A stretch of DNA of 64,000 nucleotides, taken from Labedaea rhizosphaerae (GTDB lineage Bacteria; Actinomycetota; Actinomycetes; Mycobacteriales; Pseudonocardiaceae). Below the pieces are notes generated by a model. That model saw only the letters and a program-made list of their open reading frames with translations, was not told the DNA's origin and made no database searches. Location: positions 1-64,000 of the forward strand of contig NZ_SNXZ01000011.1 in NCBI RefSeq assembly GCF_004362825.1, in the 5' to 3' direction. A program made the translations under genes and the position numbers. Shown here piece after piece: positions 44,699 to 53,212 of the stretch (position 1 is the stretch's first letter; the number at the start of each line of letters is the position of its first letter).

Positions 44699-46507
44699 CT
44701 ATCGACCGGGGGTCGCGGGCAGGGCCAGTGCGACGGCGAGGTCCTCGTCGAGGAACATCAGCCCCCGGTCGGCGAAGCGGCGCAACGCCGACCGCACGAC
44801 GGCGACCGGCATGGCGAGGTCGAGGTCGCGGCGCACGGCCGAGGCCGTGCGGGGCCGGTCCACGCACGCGAGGTAGATGTCGGCGAGCGTGTCCCGGAAG
44901 GTGTAGGTGCCGGGCTTGTCCGGCCGGCTGTCGTGGATCTGCAGGAAGCCCGGCGCCGAGCGGTACTCCAGCCGTGGCGACGCCCGCCAGGCGGCCGACC
45001 ACTCCGCCACGGCCTTGGTCACCGGCGCGTACACCGCCGGGTCGAGCGCGGCTTCCGTTTCGTAGTCGAAGAAGTAGGCGACCCGGTCGAGGTCCACGGT
45101 CGCCGGGTAGACGTGCCGGTAACTGGCTTCGGGGGCACGCACGCGCATCGGCTGGGCGAACATCGGGCTGAACCGTTCGAGCCACACCCGGTCGGCGCCG
45201 GTCGGCGGTTGCAGGTGGACCAGGTGCGGGATCGCGGCGGCCTGCTCGGCGTAGTCCTCGGGCGTCTCGCCGGGGAAGCCCCAGAGGATGTTCCAGCTGA
45301 CGTCGATGCCGTAGTACCGGGCCCAGCGCAGGAGGTTGACGTTCTGGGCCGCGCGCACGCCTTTGGCCATGAGCCGCAGGACGTTGGAGTTGAGGGATTC
45401 GATGCCGGGTTGCAGGCGCTTGACCCCGGCCGCGGCCAGGCCCTTCACCTGCGCACGCGTCAGGTTTGCCTTGACCTCGTAGAAGAACTCGTAGTCGTGA
45501 CCACCGTCGACGATGGCGGGGAAGACTTCCTTGAGGTAGGTGGGATCGAGGATGTTGTCCACGGCGGTGAACCGGAACCTGCGGTAGCGGCGGGCCTGCG
45601 TGCCGAGCTCGTCGAGGACCCGGTGCGGCGACTTGGATCGGAACCGCATGGTGGTGCCGTTGAGCCCGCAGAACGTGCAGTGGTGCTTGGCGCCCCACCA
45701 GCAGCCGCGGGCGGATTCGAACGGGAGCTCCGCTCGTCCGGTGGGGATGCCCAGGCGGGCGGCGCGTTCGAAGTACTCGTCGTAGTCGGGGACGGGCAGG
45801 TCGTTCAGCTGGTTCAGCGGTGCCGGCGGGGTCGTCACGACCTGGTCGCCGATTCTCCTTGCCAGACCGGGGACTCGAGCCGGATCAGCATCCGTGGCCA
45901 GCGCTTCGAGCAAGCTCGGGAACGCGGTGTCACCCTCGCCGACGACGGCGTGGTCGATGCAGTCCAACGCGCGGACCAGCTCCGGACCCATCTCGCCGTC
46001 GAAGTTCGCGCCGCCGAACAAGGTCACGACGTCGGGGTAGCGCTGCTTGAGCCGGCGTGCGAGGGCGAACGAGGCCGTGTTCTGCTGGTAGGTGGAGCTG
46101 AACCCGACCAGCCGGGTACCGGCCAGCTCGTCGACGAGGGCGTCGAGGAACCGGGGCACGTCGTGCTGCCGGACGGCCAGCAGTTGTTCTCGGTCCACAT
46201 AGGACAGCTCGGCGACGAACTCGGCCAGGAACCGGCCGTCCTGGTCCGGGGCGGCAGCACCGAAGGCCGCGACGGAGAACAGCCAGTCGCCGACCTGCCG
46301 GCCACGGTGCTCGGCCAGCAGGGCATAGCACTCCGCGCCGATCCGTGCCGCGAAGTCGAGGTTCGCGTGCAGGGTGCGGACGGGGAAGCCGTGCTGCCGG
46401 CCGATGGCCCCGAGCAAGCCGAGCTGGATCGATGGCCGGTCGATGTGCTGGAACGGCATCGACACGATGACCGTCGGCCACGCCGCCCGCTGCTCGGCCG
46501 TGCTCAC
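44699..46507 (-). CDS. Radical SAM maturase, RiPP maturation radical SAM protein 1 type
   Basis: The 602-residue protein has an N-terminal cobalamin-domain-like region (VSMPFQHIDRPSIQLGLL), a SAM iron-sulfur motif, RGCWWGAKHHCTFCGLNG (Cx7CxxC, about residue 266), and a C-terminal accessory region. The WWGxKHHCTFCGLNG form is characteristic of RiPP maturation radical SAM protein 1. Family members are thought to modify ribosomal peptides, and the cobalamin-like region suggests possible methyl transfer. GTG 46507 overlaps the precursor stop (GTGA), so enzyme and candidate substrate are translationally coupled. A second member starts at 63755. Confidence 0.88.
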   Translation of the reverse strand: MSTAEQRAAWPTVIVSMPFQHIDRPSIQLGLLGAIGRQHGFPVRTLHANLDFAARIGAECYALLAEHRGRQVGDWLFSVAAFGAAAPDQDGRFLAEFVAELSYVDREQLLAVRQHDVPRFLDALVDELAGTRLVGFSSTYQQNTASFALARRLKQRYPDVVTLFGGANFDGEMGPELVRALDCIDHAVVGEGDTAFPSLLEALATDADPARVPGLARRIGDQVVTTPPAPLNQLNDLPVPDYDEYFERAARLGIPTGRAELPFESARGCWWGAKHHCTFCGLNGTTMRFRSKSPHRVLDELGTQARRYRRFRFTAVDNILDPTYLKEVFPAIVDGGHDYEFFYEVKANLTRAQVKGLAAAGVKRLQPGIESLNSNVLRLMAKGVRAAQNVNLLRWARYYGIDVSWNILWGFPGETPEDYAEQAAAIPHLVHLQPPTGADRVWLERFSPMFAQPMRVRAPEASYRHVYPATVDLDRVAYFFDYETEAALDPAVYAPVTKAVAEWSAAWRASPRLEYRSAPGFLQIHDSRPDKPGTYTFRDTLADIYLACVDRPRTASAVRRDLDLAMPVAVVRSALRRFADRGLMFLDEDLAVALALPATPGR

Positions 46508-46815
46508 AGCGACGGCACCGGAGGCGGTGACGGCGGCGTGGCCGTCGTGGTCGTGGTGCACGTGATGCTGGTCGGACCGATCGTGTTGGTGATCGAGTGG
46601 GTGGAGGAGGACGGTGGCGATGGTGACGGCGCCCCGGGGCCGGGTTCGAAGCTGACGGCGAACTCCGCAGCGAAGGTCGAATCCGGGCCGATGACCTTTT
46701 TGACCGGGCCGAGGATCGTGTCGAGCAAGGTCCTCTCGTCCGGCGTGAGATCGCAGGCATAGAGCTTCGCGAACAACGAGGCGGCAACCGCTGGGAGATT
46801 CGGTTCTTCGGACAT
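46504..46815 (-). CDS. Candidate RiPP precursor peptide
   Basis: The 103-residue protein has a leader-like N-terminal half (residues 1-55, with helix-forming AVAASLFAKLYA and LTPDERTLLDTILG). The C-terminal half is rich in Ser, Thr and Pro (residues 57-103), containing THSITNTIGPTSITC and a run of five Thr at 87-91. Cysteines are at 21 and 86. The ATG at 46815 has GGAGG upstream, 11 bases past the regulator stop. It overlaps the radical SAM gene by four bases. It has no enzyme motif; precursor identity follows from size, composition and coupling, not from sequence family. Confidence 0.75.
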   Translation of the reverse strand: MSEEPNLPAVAASLFAKLYACDLTPDERTLLDTILGPVKKVIGPDSTFAAEFAVSFEPGPGAPSPSPPSSSTHSITNTIGPTSITCTTTTTATPPSPPPVPSL

Positions 46816-46826
46816 GGATCCTCCGG

Positions 46827-49592
46827 TCATGGTCTGTCGGCTGTGTACTTCCTGAGCTTGTCGAGCACCAGCAACGCCTCCGGGTGGCCGAGCTGGTCGA
46901 GTATCCGGTGGGCATGCCGCCACGCGGCGCACGCCGCCTCCAGGTCGCCGGTGTCGTGGTGCACATCGGCGAGGCGGGTCAGCGTGCGGGCCTCGTTGAT
47001 GAGGTAACCGTTGCGCCGGAACAGCTCGATGGCTTTCGAGTAACACTCGACGGCCCTGGTCGCGTCGCCCAGGTGGCTGTGGGCGTAGCCGAGGCTGTCC
47101 CACGTCGGCGCCGCGTTCAGGAGATCCCCCAAGCTGACGTGGAGGTCCAGGGCCTCCTGGCAGTACTCGACGGCGACCTCGTGCTCGCCGAGCAAGGCGT
47201 GGAACCAGCCGACCGCGTTGAGCTCCTTCGCCTGCCCCGCCAGGTGCTCCGCGCCGCGGTACAACGCCAGGGCCTTCTCGGCGTGCGCCAGCGCCTCCAC
47301 GGTTTTGGCTTGGGTATCGAGCATCCATGCGTAGCGGTGGTGGACCTCGGCCTGGCCGATGACGTCGTCGACCGACTCGTACAGGTTCAACGCGGCCTGC
47401 AGGTTCGTGCGTGCGTCGTCGTACCGGCCGAGCCAGACCTGGCTGCAGCCCACGTAGCAGTGGGCGAACGCCTGTTTCGCCGGATCGCCCAGCCGGGTCG
47501 CCGCGGCCAGCGCGGTGGTGAGCGCGACCAGCTCGTCCTGCCAATGACCTTGGATGGCAAGGAATCGGCGCAGCGTCCAGCCGAGCTCCCACACCTGGGC
47601 ATCGAAGACGGCATCCTGGTGCAGCGCCGTCAACAGGATCCGGTATTCGGTCTTGAACCACGTGAGGGCGTGGTTGTGGTCGGCGATTCGTCCGGGTTCG
47701 GCTCCGTCCGGCAGGGGGCTCAGCGTGGGTGGGACCTCGCGGCGCGGATCGAGGAACCCATCCGCGAGGTAGGCCGTGTGGACGTAGTGGCCGAGCACCC
47801 GTTCGACCGCATCATGCCGGTCGGCCGCGGAGTCGTTGGCGTACACGAGTTCCGCCGCATACGCGCGCAGCAGGTCGTGGCAGGAGTAGCGGCCCGCGGC
47901 GTGCTCCGTGATCAGGTGTGCTCGCGCGAGTTCGGTCAGCTCTGGGCGCACTGGCCGCCCGGCCAGGCTGGCCGTCGCCGCCACCCCGATGTCCGGGCCC
48001 GGGTGCAGCCCGAGCTGGCGGAACAGCCGCGCGGCCGCCGGGCTCAGCCGCCGGTAGGACCACGAGAACACGGCCCGGGGATCGGTCGCCGGGTCGGTGT
48101 CGGCGAACTCGTCGAGGCCGCCACGCGCTTCGCGCAGCTGGTCGGCCAACGCGGCGAGGCGGAAGCGCGGGTGGGTCGCGGCGCGGGCCGCGACCACCGC
48201 CAGCGCCAACGGCAGCCGCGCGCACAGGTCGATGATCTCGTCCACGGCGCCGGGCTCGGCGGCGACGCGGGCCGCGCCGATCCGCTCGTGCAGCACGGCG
48301 AATGCCTCGTCGCGGTCCAGCAGGTCGACCGCCACCGGGTGCGCACCGGTCGTGACGAGGCCACGCAGCTGGTCGCGGCTGGTCACCACGGCCAGGCAGC
48401 CGGGCGCGCCGGGCAGCAGCGGGCGGACCTGCTCGACGTCGCGGGCGTTGTCCAGCACGACGAGGACCGGATGCGTGGCGAGCAGGCTCCGGTACAGCCC
48501 GATCTGCGCCTCGAGCGTGCTCGGGAGGCGGTCCCGCGGCACCTCGAACGCCTCGAGGAATCCCCGGACCGCCTCCGACGGCGTCACCGGCGCCCCCGAC
48601 GGGTCGAAGCCCCGCAGGTTCACGTACAGCTGGCCGCCGGGGAACCTCGCGCGCGCCGTGTGAGCCCAGTGGATCGCCAACGTGGTCTTGCCGACGCCTG
48701 CTGTGCCGGAGAGGACCACGGTGCGCGCCGCCGTGTCGTCCTCGGCGAGCACGCGGTCGAGCTCGCCGAGTTCTGCTCGCCGCCCGGCGAAGCCGCGGGT
48801 GTCGGCGGGCAGCTGGGCCGGTGTCACCCCGGCGTAACCACCCGATGCCGTGGCCGGCAGTTCGTCGCGCAGCAGCGCGGCGTGCAGGGCCCGCAGTTCC
48901 GCGCCGGGTTCGACGCCCAGCTGGTCGGCGAGGCGACGGCGCACGATCGCGAAGCGTTCGATGGCTTCCGCACCCCGGCCGACGGCGTGCAGTGCCTTCA
49001 TGAACAACGCTTCCAGCGGTTCGGCCAGCGGGTACTCGGTGACGAGATCGGGGATCCGGCTCAGCACCAAGGCGGCGCGGCCCAGGCGCAGTTGCAGCTC
49101 GCTCCACTGGACCGCGGCCTCGACCCGGCGCCGGTGCCAGGTCGTGCGCACCTGTTCGGCCCATTCCCCGGTGATCCCCGCGAGCGGTGTGCCTTGCCAA
49201 CTGTCCAGCGCCTCGGTCAATGCGGCGGCGCGTTCCGCGTCGCCGTGATTGGCCGCCGACCCGCGTTCGACCAAATGAGTGAACCGGTGCAGGTCGACGT
49301 CGTCCGGGTCGATTTCCAGCACGTAGCCACCACCGCGCCGGGTGAGGTTCACGGACATTTCCCCGGCTTCGGCCAGCAGCCGCCGGATTCGGCTCAGGTG
49401 TGAATACAGCACATTGCGAGCCGCCGCCGGCGGGTCCTCGTCCCACACGCGGTCGACGAGGACCTCGATGGGCACCGGACGACCTGCATCGACCGCAAGA
49501 ACGGCCAAGACCGCATGCTGGCGGGGTGTGCCGAGGTCGCGCAGCCGGCCCCCGGCCCGCAACTGCACCTCCCCGAACAGACGCAACTCCAT
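46827..49592 (-). CDS. AfsR-type regulator (SARP-NB-ARC-TPR) of the RiPP locus
   Basis: The 921-residue protein has a winged helix (about 1-90, starting MELRLFGEVQL), a transcriptional activation domain (about 95-240), an NB-ARC ATPase with Walker A SGTAGVGKTTL and LLPLAL-type motifs, and a C-terminal TPR array from about residue 640 (for example AVEYCQEALDLHVSLGDLL). ATG 49592 has GGGGAG upstream. It directly precedes the precursor gene, so it probably controls the RiPP locus. It is longer than the NRPS SARP at 25890-27698. A sigma factor gene diverges 135 bases away. Confidence 0.9.
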   Translation of the reverse strand: MELRLFGEVQLRAGGRLRDLGTPRQHAVLAVLAVDAGRPVPIEVLVDRVWDEDPPAAARNVLYSHLSRIRRLLAEAGEMSVNLTRRGGGYVLEIDPDDVDLHRFTHLVERGSAANHGDAERAAALTEALDSWQGTPLAGITGEWAEQVRTTWHRRRVEAAVQWSELQLRLGRAALVLSRIPDLVTEYPLAEPLEALFMKALHAVGRGAEAIERFAIVRRRLADQLGVEPGAELRALHAALLRDELPATASGGYAGVTPAQLPADTRGFAGRRAELGELDRVLAEDDTAARTVVLSGTAGVGKTTLAIHWAHTARARFPGGQLYVNLRGFDPSGAPVTPSEAVRGFLEAFEVPRDRLPSTLEAQIGLYRSLLATHPVLVVLDNARDVEQVRPLLPGAPGCLAVVTSRDQLRGLVTTGAHPVAVDLLDRDEAFAVLHERIGAARVAAEPGAVDEIIDLCARLPLALAVVAARAATHPRFRLAALADQLREARGGLDEFADTDPATDPRAVFSWSYRRLSPAAARLFRQLGLHPGPDIGVAATASLAGRPVRPELTELARAHLITEHAAGRYSCHDLLRAYAAELVYANDSAADRHDAVERVLGHYVHTAYLADGFLDPRREVPPTLSPLPDGAEPGRIADHNHALTWFKTEYRILLTALHQDAVFDAQVWELGWTLRRFLAIQGHWQDELVALTTALAAATRLGDPAKQAFAHCYVGCSQVWLGRYDDARTNLQAALNLYESVDDVIGQAEVHHRYAWMLDTQAKTVEALAHAEKALALYRGAEHLAGQAKELNAVGWFHALLGEHEVAVEYCQEALDLHVSLGDLLNAAPTWDSLGYAHSHLGDATRAVECYSKAIELFRRNGYLINEARTLTRLADVHHDTGDLEAACAAWRHAHRILDQLGHPEALLVLDKLRKYTADRP

Positions 49593-49727
49593 TCGGCTCC
49601 CCGGAGTCCGACCTGCGGCGAACGGCCCAGCCGATGCTGCCTGCTCCGCAAGGTCGCCGCAAGGTCGCCGACCAGGTCGTGGCGAAACCGTGAGCGCGAA
49701 TCCTTCGAACCCCGCCGAGGAGGAACG

Positions 49728-50366
49728 ATGGTTTACCACGACGAACCCGTCCGGCCGCTGCTGCAGCGAGCGGCGAAGGGAATGGATTCGGCCTGGCGAG
49801 AAATTGTCCAGCGCTACGCGCCGTTGGTTTTCGCGGTGTGCCACCGGTACGGCATCGGGGGAGCCGACGCCCAGGATGTCGCCGGTTCGGTGTGGCTCGG
49901 GCTGGTCGCGCACCTCGACCGGATCCGGGAACCCGAAGCCCTGCCCGGCTGGATCGCGACGACGGCGAAGAACGAGTGCCTCGCGCAACTGCGGCACCGG
50001 GCCCGGCAGATCCCGACCGACGCCGACCAGCTCGACGTCTCCGTGGCGGCCGACTTCGACGCGACCTTGATCGCCGCCGAGCGTGACGACGTGGCGCGGG
50101 CGGCGTTCGCCCGGCTGCCCGAGCGCGACCAGGACCTGCTGTCGATGCTCTTCGCCGATCCGCCGGTGTCCTACAAGGAGATCAGCTCGACCTTGGGCAT
50201 CCCGGTCGGCGCGATCGGCCCCACCCGGGCGCGCTGCCTGACGCGGGCTCGCCGGACCCCGGCCGTCGCCGCCTTGGCCGGGGCCGAGCGGCGGACGGCA
50301 CGGAGAACACCGAAGGAACCTCTGGCAACGTCGCACGACCTGAAGAGGGAGGTGGAAGCCGCCTGA
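49728..50366 (+). CDS. ECF sigma factor
   Basis: The 212-residue protein shows sigma region 2 (AWREIVQRYAPLVFAVCHRYGI; ADAQDVAGSVW) and region 4 (LPERDQDLLSMLFADPPVSYKEISSTLG). It starts at ATG 49728 with GAGGAGG upstream. It diverges from the AfsR-type regulator of the RiPP locus, so both may read the same signal. No anti-sigma gene is adjacent. The C-terminal 35 residues are basic and disordered-looking. Confidence 0.85.
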   Translation: MVYHDEPVRPLLQRAAKGMDSAWREIVQRYAPLVFAVCHRYGIGGADAQDVAGSVWLGLVAHLDRIREPEALPGWIATTAKNECLAQLRHRARQIPTDADQLDVSVAADFDATLIAAERDDVARAAFARLPERDQDLLSMLFADPPVSYKEISSTLGIPVGAIGPTRARCLTRARRTPAVAALAGAERRTARRTPKEPLATSHDLKREVEAA

Positions 50367-50460
50367 TACCGCCGGTTCGCGCCGGGTTCGGGACCGACGT
50401 CACAGCCTCCCGGGTGCGGAGCCGTCTACGATGGCCATTCGTCCCATGGTAGGAGGACTT

Positions 50461-51732
50461 GTGGGGGAGGTGGCGAGGACGGTGTCGGCGCGAACAGGTC
50501 AGACAGCCGAGCCGGGTCAGTCGGCTCAGTCGGCGCGAACGGGTCTGTCGGCTCGGTCGGTGCGCCACACCCGCTACGGCCTGCTGTTCGTCGGCGTCCT
50601 GCTGATCGCGGCGAACCTGCGCGCGGCGATCACCTCCGTCGGGCCGGTGCTCTCGGACCTGCGCGCTGACCTGGGGCTCAGCGGCACGGTGGCGTCCATC
50701 CTGACCAGCACGCCGGTGTTCGCCTTCGCCGCGTTGTCGCCGGTGGCGCCCGCCGTCGCGGCGCGGATGGGCATCGAGCGGGCGCTGGGCCTGTCGCTGG
50801 CGGTGCTGAGCGTCGGCGTGGTGATCCGGTCGGTGCCCGGCACGGCGCTGCTGTGGACCGGCACCGTCCTGCTCGGCGCGGCGATCGCGTTGATCAACGT
50901 GCTGCTGCCGTCGCTGGTCAAGCGCGACTACCCGGACGCGGTCGGCAAGACGACCGGGCTGTACTCCTCGGTGCAGAGCGGGACGGCGGCGGTCGCCTCC
51001 GGGCTGGCCGTGCCGATCGCCGGCGTGGCGCAGCAGGGGTGGCGGCTGTCGCTGGGCATCTGGGCCGGGCTCGCGGTGATCGCGTTCGCGGTGTTCCTGC
51101 CGCAACTGCGCAGCCGGACCTTGCCGGCCGTGACCCCGGCCGCGCGCGGCCGGACGCCGTGGCGTTCCCTGCTGGGCTGGGAAGTCACCCTGTTCATGGG
51201 CTTCCAGTCCACTGTGTACTACACGATGGTCACCTGGTGGCCGTCGATCGAGCGCGACCACGGCGTCTCCGCGACGGCCGCGGGCTGGCACCTGTTCGTG
51301 CTGCAGATGATGAGCATCGTCGGCAACCTCGGCACCGCCACCATGCTGCACCGCCGCACCGCTCCCGGCGAACGTGCCATCGCCGTCACCATCACCGGCT
51401 TGCTGTTCCTCTCGGTCGGTGGGGAACTGCTCGCGCCGGGCGTGTCCCTGCTCTGGGCCGCGGCGTCGGGGGTCGGCGTCGGGTGCTGCATCGTGTACGC
51501 GTTGTCGCTGTTCGGGCTGCGTACGCGCAACTCGACGCAGGCGGCGGCGCTGTCCGGGATGGCGCAGTCGGTCGGCTACCTGCTCGCGGGCCTGGGCCCG
51601 GTGCTGTTCAGCCTGCTGCACGACGCGACCGGCGGGTGGAAGTGGCCGCTGGCGATCCTGCTCGCCCTGGTGGTCGGCCAGATGCTGCTAGCGGTGCTGG
51701 TCAGCAAGGACCGCTACGTCGCCGACGCCTGA
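50461..51732 (+). CDS. MFS transporter, CynX/NimT type
   Basis: The 423-residue protein has about twelve membrane helices and CynX/NimT-like segments such as ANLRAAITSVGPVLSDLR after the first helix. The N-terminal 30 residues are rich in Ser, Ala, Gln and Arg, encoded by short tandem repeats around TCGGCTCAGTCGG (50510-50570). GTG 50461 is chosen for AGGAGG upstream, although the spacer is short; ATG 50431 or 50446 are alternatives. Cyanate, nitrate or 2-nitroimidazole-like substrates are known for the family; the substrate here is unknown. Confidence 0.83.
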   Translation: MGEVARTVSARTGQTAEPGQSAQSARTGLSARSVRHTRYGLLFVGVLLIAANLRAAITSVGPVLSDLRADLGLSGTVASILTSTPVFAFAALSPVAPAVAARMGIERALGLSLAVLSVGVVIRSVPGTALLWTGTVLLGAAIALINVLLPSLVKRDYPDAVGKTTGLYSSVQSGTAAVASGLAVPIAGVAQQGWRLSLGIWAGLAVIAFAVFLPQLRSRTLPAVTPAARGRTPWRSLLGWEVTLFMGFQSTVYYTMVTWWPSIERDHGVSATAAGWHLFVLQMMSIVGNLGTATMLHRRTAPGERAIAVTITGLLFLSVGGELLAPGVSLLWAAASGVGVGCCIVYALSLFGLRTRNSTQAAALSGMAQSVGYLLAGLGPVLFSLLHDATGGWKWPLAILLALVVGQMLLAVLVSKDRYVADA

Positions 51733-51734
51733 GC

Positions 51735-52412
51735 TCAGGCCTTGCTGACGAAGTCCGTGCGGAGGTGTCCGCTGTGGCTGTAGTCGATCGTGGCCGCGTG
51801 CCAGGGTTTGCCCGCCGCGCGGTGGTGGCGCAGCAGCTCGTCCAGGAACGGCGGTGGGGTCCACGGGTGCTCGGTGTCGTTGACCGTGCGCACGGTGGCC
51901 GTCGGCCGCGTTCCGGGTGTGGCGGACAGGTGCACGCCGACGGAGCCGGGCGGGAGGTCGAACCGCAGCGAGGAGGCGATGCGGTTGAGGATCTGCTCGC
52001 GGTCGCCGTACTCGGGTTCGCCGCCGCTCCACCACGACGGGACGTGCTCCGGCTTGCGCGGGTAGGGGTTCAGGTCCTCGGCGTACTCCTCGGCGGTGAT
52101 CACCGGGTCCCAGTCCGGGGTCAGCTCGAAGTTGTAGGACACCAGGTAGGCACCGGGCGGGTCGATCATCATCCGCAGCGCGAGCCAGGTCCCGGTGTTC
52201 GGCTCCCACTGGACCTGGCGCAGCTCGTCGAGCGTCATCAACAGGCCGGGCGGCAGGTCGAGCGGGACCGTCGAGTCGTCCGGGAGCACCGCCACGATCC
52301 GCATGTCGGCCATGAGGTTCACCATGGTGGCGCGCAGCTCGACGCGTCGCCAGTCCGGTGGCGCCACCGACAGCACGAGCCCGCCCAGCCGTGATTCCAG
52401 TTGGTCCAGCAC
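51735..52412 (-). CDS. Hypothetical protein, immunity/YezG-like
   Basis: The 225-residue protein is soluble, acidic and Trp/Pro-rich, with the segment YNFELTPDWDPVITAEEY that is reminiscent of YezG/DUF600 immunity-like proteins. I see no toxin partner next to it. GTG 52412 has GGGGAGG five bases upstream, so it is preferred over the longer reading frame. It converges on the MFS gene with two bases between the stops. Confidence 0.55.
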   Translation of the reverse strand: MLDQLESRLGGLVLSVAPPDWRRVELRATMVNLMADMRIVAVLPDDSTVPLDLPPGLLMTLDELRQVQWEPNTGTWLALRMMIDPPGAYLVSYNFELTPDWDPVITAEEYAEDLNPYPRKPEHVPSWWSGGEPEYGDREQILNRIASSLRFDLPPGSVGVHLSATPGTRPTATVRTVNDTEHPWTPPPFLDELLRHHRAAGKPWHAATIDYSHSGHLRTDFVSKA

Positions 52413-52477
52413 GAGGCCTCCCCAGGTCGGGGCCGACCCTAGCCGACGTCCTGATCGGTCCACGTAACCTCGATGGC

Positions 52478-53185
52478 ATGGCTGACGCTGATCTGCACTT
52501 CTACTTCGACCCGGTCTGCCCATTCGCCTGGATGACGAGCAAGTGGGTCCGCACCGTCGCCGAGCGCAAGAGCTACGCGGTCGAGTGGCGGTTCATCTCG
52601 TTGCGCCTGCTCAACGCGCACATCGACTACGACGCGCACTTCCCGCCGGAGTACGAGGCCTCGCACACCGCCGGGCTGAAGCTGCTGCGCGTGGCCGCGC
52701 GCATCCGCGCCGAGCACGGCGCCGGGCCGATCGGCACGTACTACCGCGCCGTCGGCGAGCAGACCTTCGAGCGCTCGTCCCGGCCCGAGGGCGGCACCCG
52801 CGAGCTCGCGACCACCGCACTGTCCACATGCGACCTGCCCGCCGAGTACGCGGACGCGCTGGAGGATCCGAGCTGGGACACCGTGATCCAGGCGGAGACC
52901 GACCAAGCGCTGAGCCTGACCGGCAAGGACGTCGGGACGCCGATCCTGCACTTCGAGCCGCCGAACGGCACCGCGCTCTTCGGCCCGGTGATCAGCCGCC
53001 TGCCCGGCGACGACGAGGCGCTCGAGCTGTGGGAGCACGTCGTCGCGCTGTCGCGGTTCCCCGGCTTCGCCGAGCTCAAGCGCAGCCTGCGTGAGCAGCC
53101 GCAGCTCGCCTCGTTCGGTGTCCAGTCGGGCGAGGTCGGCAAGCAGGAGGACTGGCACGGCGGCAGCCGCCGGCAGAAGAAATGA
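52478..53185 (+). CDS. DsbA-fold mycothiol-dependent nitroreductase-like protein
   Basis: The 235-residue protein has a thioredoxin-fold DsbA domain with FYFDPVCPFAWMTSKW; the CPFA active site is typical of the mycobacterial Rv2466c-like nitroreductases. It likely acts in the cytoplasm with mycothiol as electron donor. The C-terminal GTPILHFEP is the cis-Pro loop. ATG 52478 is chosen; the divergent gene starts 66 bases upstream. Confidence 0.85.
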   Translation: MADADLHFYFDPVCPFAWMTSKWVRTVAERKSYAVEWRFISLRLLNAHIDYDAHFPPEYEASHTAGLKLLRVAARIRAEHGAGPIGTYYRAVGEQTFERSSRPEGGTRELATTALSTCDLPAEYADALEDPSWDTVIQAETDQALSLTGKDVGTPILHFEPPNGTALFGPVISRLPGDDEALELWEHVVALSRFPGFAELKRSLREQPQLASFGVQSGEVGKQEDWHGGSRRQKK

Positions 53186-53212
53186 CGGCAGCTGGACTCG
53201 CTTGAGTCCGGT

